64,000 nucleotides of DNA from contig CAWBZG010000002.1 of NCBI GenBank assembly GCA_963793245.1, positions 1,054,001-1,118,000 of the forward strand, written 5' to 3'. The translations under genes and the position numbers were made by a program. This document shows, piece after piece, positions 59,720-64,000 of this stretch. How positions within the stretch are numbered: position 1 is the first letter of the stretch; every line of letters starts with the position of its first letter. This DNA comes from CAXBBB01 sp963793245. GTDB taxonomy: Bacteria; Bacteroidota; Rhodothermia; Rhodothermales; BA12. The notes beneath the pieces are model-generated. The model was given only the letters and a program-made list of their open reading frames with translations, was not told where the DNA came from and searched no databases.

Positions 59720-62064
59720 CCGATCTGGCGTAGTCCGGCGAACTTGAGGACGAGTTTCTTCTGGCCGTAGTCGTTGAAAAAGACGGTCGCCTTTGCCATT
59801 GGTCCGTTGCCGTCGAGCGCGAGCACTTTGCCCAGCCCAAAGCGGTCATGCTCGACCTCGACGCCCGGCACGATCCGCGTTTCCTCCTCATCGTACACGA
59901 TGCGCTGCTCGGTGTCGACGCTGGCTTTGCGGCGCGGCTTCTTGGGTGCGCTGTCGGGGCGGAGCGATTGGCGGTAGTAGTGCGGGTCGATTCCTCGGTA
60001 GCTTGAACTGCTACCCTGGCTCCGGCTGGTGAATCGGCCTTCCTTTTGATCCGGCGCCGTTCCGCCTTCGGTGCGCACGACAGTCGGGTCGATCTCGTCG
60101 AGGAAGCGGCTGCGTACGCTGCTCTCGTGCTGCCCGTAGCGGAAGCGGCTGCGCGCGTGACTGATGAACAAGTTGCTCTCTGCGCGCGTCACGCCAACGT
60201 AGAACAGCCGTCGCTCCTCTTCCAAGTCGCTGGGATCCTGCGCCGCCTTTGCGAGCGGAAATAGTCCTTCCTCCATACCCGTGATAAACACGACCGGGAA
60301 TTCGAGTCCTTTGGAGGCGTGCAGCGTCATCAGCGTGACGACGTTCTGATCGTCTTCCTGATTGTCGGCATCGGTCAGCAGCGTCACGTCCTGGAGGAAC
60401 GTCGCCAAGTCCTGACCTTCGCGCGCTTGGACGTGCTCGGCGATGCCGTTGAGCAGTTCCTGGACGTTTTCCCAGCGGACTTGGGCTTCGAGCGTCTTTT
60501 CGTCTTTGAACGACCCAAGCAACCCACACGCCGCAAGCAAGTCGCGCGCGACCTCGTCGGCGGGCTGCTTGCCCAGCGCGACCGTGTGCTGGTCGATCAT
60601 GAACCGAAACTTGTCGACGGCTGTCGCCGCCCTACTCGACAGCCCAGCGTCTTCGGGCTGTTCCATCGTTTGCCACAGCGTCAGCCCGCGCTCGTTGGCC
60701 GAGTCGACGAGTTGACCGATGGTTTTGTCGCCGATGCCGCGCGTCGGGTAGTTGATGACGCGCCGCAGGCTCGCTACGTCATTCGGGTTGACCAGTAGGC
60801 GCAGATAGGCGAGGGCGTCTTTGATCTCCTTGCGCGTGTAGAACGACACGCCGCCGACGATACGATAAGGGATGCCGCCGCGTCTGAGCTGATCTTCAAG
60901 CGAGCGCGACTGTGCATTGGTGCGGTATAGTATCGCAAAATCGCGGTAGCCGTAGCCGCCGCGCACCTGATAGTCTCGGATCGTGCGCTCGACCTTTTGC
61001 GCTTCGTCCTTTTCGCTGAGCGACTCCATCAGGATTACGTAATCGCCCGCCTCCTTGTCGGTCCACAGGCTCTTGTCGAGTTGAGCCGTGTTGCGCTTGA
61101 TGACCGAGTCGGCCAGTTTCAGGATGTTGCCGGTCGACCGATAGTTCTGTTCGAGCCGGACCGTTTGCGCGTTGGGATAGTCCTTCTGAAACGACAGAAT
61201 GTTGCCGATGTCGGCGCCCCGAAACGCGTAAATGCTCTGCGCATCGTCGCCGACGACGCAGATGTTTTTGTGTGCGTCCGCCAGCGTCCGAGCGATCCGA
61301 TATTGGGCCGTGTTGGTGTCCTGGTACTCGTCGATGTGGAGGTAGCGCCACTTCGACTGGTACTTCTCTCGTACGTCGGCGTGATTGGAAAACAGTTCGA
61401 GCGGCTTGAGCAGCAGGTCGTCGAAGTCCATCGCGTTGGCCTGACGCAGCGCGTTCTCGTAGATCGGATAGATCTTCGCCGCGTTCTCTTGCGCAGCGCT
61501 CGCCGTCAGCCGCGCGTATTCGTCCGGCCCGACCATCGCGTTCTTGGCCGACGAGATCAGGTTTTTCATCGAGCGCGGCGTGAACGTCTTGGCGTCGATC
61601 CTAAGCCGCTGCATCAGGTTGCGTACGACCCGCTCGCTGTCGTCGCTGTCGTAGATCGAAAAGTCGCGCGAGTAGCCCAGCTTTTCGCCCTCGACGCGCA
61701 GCACCCGCGCGAACGTCGAGTGGAACGTCCCCATCATCAGCCCCTTTCCGGCTTCCGGCCCGACGAGTTCGAGCGCCCGCTCCCGCATCTCGCGCGCCGC
61801 CTTGTTGGTAAACGTCAGCGCCAAAATCTGCCAGGGCTTGGCTCGTCCGGTCGCGAGCAAGTAGGCGACCCTGTGCGTGAGCGTCCTCGTTTTCCCAGAC
61901 CCCGGACCCGCAATGATCAGCACTGGCCCATCGACGGTCGATGCTGCTTCCTGCTGCATCGGATTCAGTCCATTCAGAATCGTCTGCGGGTCCAACCCCG
62001 ACGGATTCCCCCGAGGCTGCGGCGGACGGTCCGAGTCGAGCGAGAGATTGAACTGACGAGCCAT
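59716..62064 (-). CDS. pcrA: UvrD/PcrA-type DNA helicase
   Basis: 782-residue 3'-5' helicase of superfamily 1A. GLNPMQQEAASTVDGPVLII and AGPGSGKTRTLTHRVAYLL (Q motif and Walker A), ILALTFTNKAAREMRERAL (Ia), YLHIDEYQDTNTAQYRIA (II, DEYQD), CVVGDDAQSIYAFRGADIGN (III), VRLEQNYRSTGNILKLA (IV), VTLMTLHASKGLEFPVVFI (V) and VGVTRAESNLFISHA (VI) are complete. The C-terminal tail with VEHDRFGLGKVLALDGNG is the PcrA tudor-like domain that contacts RNA polymerase. Upstream of crcB in the same transcript. Confidence 0.95.
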   Translation of the reverse strand: MARQFNLSLDSDRPPQPRGNPSGLDPQTILNGLNPMQQEAASTVDGPVLIIAGPGSGKTRTLTHRVAYLLATGRAKPWQILALTFTNKAAREMRERALELVGPEAGKGLMMGTFHSTFARVLRVEGEKLGYSRDFSIYDSDDSERVVRNLMQRLRIDAKTFTPRSMKNLISSAKNAMVGPDEYARLTASAAQENAAKIYPIYENALRQANAMDFDDLLLKPLELFSNHADVREKYQSKWRYLHIDEYQDTNTAQYRIARTLADAHKNICVVGDDAQSIYAFRGADIGNILSFQKDYPNAQTVRLEQNYRSTGNILKLADSVIKRNTAQLDKSLWTDKEAGDYVILMESLSEKDEAQKVERTIRDYQVRGGYGYRDFAILYRTNAQSRSLEDQLRRGGIPYRIVGGVSFYTRKEIKDALAYLRLLVNPNDVASLRRVINYPTRGIGDKTIGQLVDSANERGLTLWQTMEQPEDAGLSSRAATAVDKFRFMIDQHTVALGKQPADEVARDLLAACGLLGSFKDEKTLEAQVRWENVQELLNGIAEHVQAREGQDLATFLQDVTLLTDADNQEDDQNVVTLMTLHASKGLEFPVVFITGMEEGLFPLAKAAQDPSDLEEERRLFYVGVTRAESNLFISHARSRFRYGQHESSVRSRFLDEIDPTVVRTEGGTAPDQKEGRFTSRSQGSSSSYRGIDPHYYRQSLRPDSAPKKPRRKASVDTEQRIVYDEEETRIVPGVEVEHDRFGLGKVLALDGNGPMAKATVFFNDYGQKKLVLKFAGLRQIG

Positions 62065-62253
62065 AGGGCAGGGGAGAAGCGGCGGAAATGGATGCGCAAC
62101 TTACGCGGCAGGGGTGACGCCGTCGAGTCGTAGGCGTCTGGGGCAAGATACCAGGACTTGCGTCTGGTACCGAACATCAAACATGTTGCGATCGACACAG
62201 ACAGCGCTACAGCAGGAAGCAGTTACGCGATATGCGGTCCAACTCCCACAGGC

Positions 62254-63093
62254 TTACCGGTACGTCTCGTCCTCGGATGGAAACGAGCGTTCGCGTACAT
62301 CGGCGACATAGCTGGCAACGGCGCCTGAAATGGTCTCGTCGAGTCGTGCGTAACGGCGCACGAAGCGCGGGTTGAAGTCGGTCGAGAGGCCGAGCAAGTC
62401 ATGAACGACGAGCACCTGTCCGTCGCAGTCTGGTCCCGCGCCGATGCCGATGGTGACAGCGTCTGATGTGGATGTGACTTCGGAGGCGAGCGCGGCGGGA
62501 ATCTTTTCGAGTACCAGTCCGAAGCAGCCCAGATCGTTGAGTAGGGCCACGTCGTCGCGGAGTTGTTGGGCTTCGGCGCCCTCGCGCGCGCGGACTTTGT
62601 AGGTGCCGAATTTGTAGATGCTCTGAGGCGTCAGACCTAGGTGGCCCATGACCGGAATGCCTGCGCTGAGTACGCGCTTGATCGCGGCTCCGCTGTCCCG
62701 TCCGCCTTCGAGTTTGACGGCGTGCGCGCCCGTTTCCTTCATCACGCGGATCGCCGAGCGCAAGGCGGCTTTGGGGTCGCCCTGGTAGGATCCAAAGGGT
62801 AAGTCAACCACGATCAACGCGCGCTGCACGCCCCGTACGACGCATTGCGCGTGGTAGATCATCTGGTCGAGCGTGATCGGGACCGTCGTCTCGTGTCCTG
62901 CCATGACGTTCGACGCTGAATCGCCGACCAAGATTACGTCTGCGCCTCCCACATCGACGAGCCGAGCCATCGTGTAGTCGTAGGCCGTCAACATCGCGAT
63001 GCGCTCGCCTGCCGCTTTCATCTCGTGCAGCGTCTGAGTAGTGACGCGCGGCGCGTTGGCGGCGACACCAGGCTTCACGGTTTCGGTCGACAT
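62254..63093 (-). CDS. panB: Ketopantoate hydroxymethyltransferase
   Basis: 279-residue enzyme making ketopantoate for pantothenate and CoA. GERIAMLTAYDYTMARLVDV, DVILVGDSASNVMAGHETTV, VVDLPFGSYQ, VKLEGG, VMGHLGLTPQSIYKFGTYKV and LEKIPAALASEVT hold the Asp/Mg and Glu active-site residues, all kept. Length normal. Lies 40 bases after accD on the same strand, so may share its transcript. Confidence 0.95.
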   Translation of the reverse strand: MSTETVKPGVAANAPRVTTQTLHEMKAAGERIAMLTAYDYTMARLVDVGGADVILVGDSASNVMAGHETTVPITLDQMIYHAQCVVRGVQRALIVVDLPFGSYQGDPKAALRSAIRVMKETGAHAVKLEGGRDSGAAIKRVLSAGIPVMGHLGLTPQSIYKFGTYKVRAREGAEAQQLRDDVALLNDLGCFGLVLEKIPAALASEVTSTSDAVTIGIGAGPDCDGQVLVVHDLLGLSTDFNPRFVRRYARLDETISGAVASYVADVRERSFPSEDETYR

Positions 63094-63133
63094 GTGACTG
63101 CGTGTTGAGGATGGAGTACGTCTAAGCGGCGAG

Positions 63134-63973
63134 TTAGCCTGCGATCAGGTCGAGCAGGTGGGCGATGGTAGCTTTGAGCTGAGCGCGCGGCACGACGCTG
63201 TCGACGAACCCTTGGTCTTGTAAAAACTCCGAGCGTTGAAAGCCGTCCGGCAGATCTTGGCCGATGGTCTCGCGGATCACGCGCGGGCCAGCGAAACCGA
63301 TCAGCGCTTCGGGTTCGGCGAGGTTGAAGTCGCCTAGCATCGCGAACGAAGCCGTCACGCCACCCGTCGTCGGGTGGGTCAGAATAGAGAAGTAGGGGAG
63401 GCCCAAGTCGTCGAGGCGAGCGAGGTGTGCGCTCGTTTTGGCCATCTGCATCAGGCTCAGCGCCCCTTCCATCATCCGCGCACCGCCGCTCTGCGCGACG
63501 ACGATGACCGGAAGCCCTTCGTCGCACCCGCGCTTGATCGCACGTGCAATGACTTCCCCGACGACCGACCCCATCGACCCACCGATAAACGCGAAGTCCA
63601 TTGCAGCAATCGACACGCGATGACCGCCGATCTCACCCGTCGCAGCGCGGCAGGCGTCAGACAGTTTGGAGCGCGACCTCGCCGTGGTTAAGCGTTGCGT
63701 GTACGGCTTTTTGTCGACGAAGTCGAGTGGGTCGATGCTGATCAGGTCGGTGTCGTGTAGCTGGTACTCGCCATCGAAGAGCAGGTCGAAATACCCCTGG
63801 CTTCCCATTGGAAAGTGGTGTCCACTCCCGGCGACCCAATCGCCTTCTTCAAGTTCGCGCCGACTGAGGATGTTACCTGACTTGGGGTCCTTAATCCATT
63901 GACCTTTGGGACTGTCGTTCTGACCGTCGAGTGGGGTTTGGATGCCTTTCTGGGTGCGCTGAAACCAGGCCAT
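63134..63973 (-). CDS. accD: Acetyl-CoA carboxylase carboxyltransferase subunit beta without zinc ribbon
   Basis: 279-residue AccD, transferring CO2 from carboxybiotin to acetyl-CoA together with AccA. The carboxyltransferase core is normal: FAFIGGSMGSVVGEVIARA, VIVVAQSGGARMMEGALSLM, FSILTHPTTGGVTASFAML, IGFAGPRVIRETIGQDLP. The N-terminal zinc ribbon is not: where CxxC and CxxC stand in other AccD proteins this one has QWIKDPKSGNIL and DWVAGSGHHF, so all four cysteines are missing although the surrounding residues (LSRRELEE, GHHF) still align. Catalysis should survive; the mRNA-binding or assembly role of the ribbon may not. Starts at ATG 63973, close to the window end. Confidence 0.93.
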   Translation of the reverse strand: MAWFQRTQKGIQTPLDGQNDSPKGQWIKDPKSGNILSRRELEEGDWVAGSGHHFPMGSQGYFDLLFDGEYQLHDTDLISIDPLDFVDKKPYTQRLTTARSRSKLSDACRAATGEIGGHRVSIAAMDFAFIGGSMGSVVGEVIARAIKRGCDEGLPVIVVAQSGGARMMEGALSLMQMAKTSAHLARLDDLGLPYFSILTHPTTGGVTASFAMLGDFNLAEPEALIGFAGPRVIRETIGQDLPDGFQRSEFLQDQGFVDSVVPRAQLKATIAHLLDLIAG

Positions 63974-64000
63974 GCTGAGTCGGAAGGGTGAGGCTGAAAG

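Noticed and set aside
1..64000. CRISPR array, prophage, insertion sequence, toxin-antitoxin or restriction genes
   Set aside because: No direct-repeat array, transposase, integrase, phage structural or defence-type protein is visible in any frame.

Overview
This 64 kb window (GC roughly 60 %) is a gene-dense chromosomal stretch of a Gram-negative bacterium. I see no rRNA, tRNA, CRISPR array, prophage or intact insertion sequence. Signal peptides, lipoproteins, OmpA-type and barrel proteins show an outer membrane. The gene set (short ProS with a C-terminal Tyr, DUF4292 lipoprotein, PorV/FadL-like barrel, family-B DNA polymerase, UvsE, GbsR/MarR regulator) and start codons that mostly lack a Shine-Dalgarno sequence suggest Bacteroidota/Rhodothermota, perhaps a Rhodothermales relative. 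That placement is inference.

Layout. 0-16 kb: housekeeping and repair (YigZ-like, thiolase, 3-methyladenine glycosylase, alaS, hotdog thioesterase, hemolysin III, queE, secreted EEP phosphatase, uvsE, topA, rsgA). 16.6-18 kb: a membrane histidine kinase. 18-25.9 kb: nine consecutive minus-strand genes, all envelope or regulatory: a winged-helix regulator with a degenerate receiver, an Asp23-like protein split by a glycine zipper, AmaP, a small membrane protein, a second Asp23, a lipoprotein, a double-barrel protein, an OmpA-type protein, and a sigma-like/transmembrane/anti-sigma-like fusion. This is the most unusual region. 26-30 kb: a GbsR/MarR regulator, yraN, an acyl-CoA synthetase, msrB and a fasciclin lipoprotein; the regulator and fasciclin upstream regions share an operator-like inverted repeat. 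30.5-33 kb: polB. 33.7-38.7 kb: an RsbU/RsbV/RsbW-type partner-switching set followed by a GH15 glucosidase. 38.8-53.3 kb: ppx/gppA, a queuosine mannosyltransferase-like gene, comF, a four-repeat secreted protein, prmA, a variant rpiB, envC, a DUF4292 lipoprotein, proS and two envelope proteins. 53.3-64 kb: a RecD-like helicase, a 2,4-dienoyl-CoA reductase-like SDR, DUF1611, dus, crcB, pcrA, panB and accD.

Cross-cutting themes. (1) Three genes, including the normally essential alaS, carry single-base indels (two at short homopolymers, one at a CTT/CTG step), more likely assembly errors than decay. (2) Five types of intergenic palindromic element occur, one in two copies. (3) Several proteins deviate from their families: AccD lacks all four zinc-ribbon cysteines, RpiB has Asp for the usual catalytic Cys, and the EnvC LytM site is degenerate. 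(4) queE and a queuosine mannosyltransferase-like gene in one window suggest a modified queuosine in tRNA.
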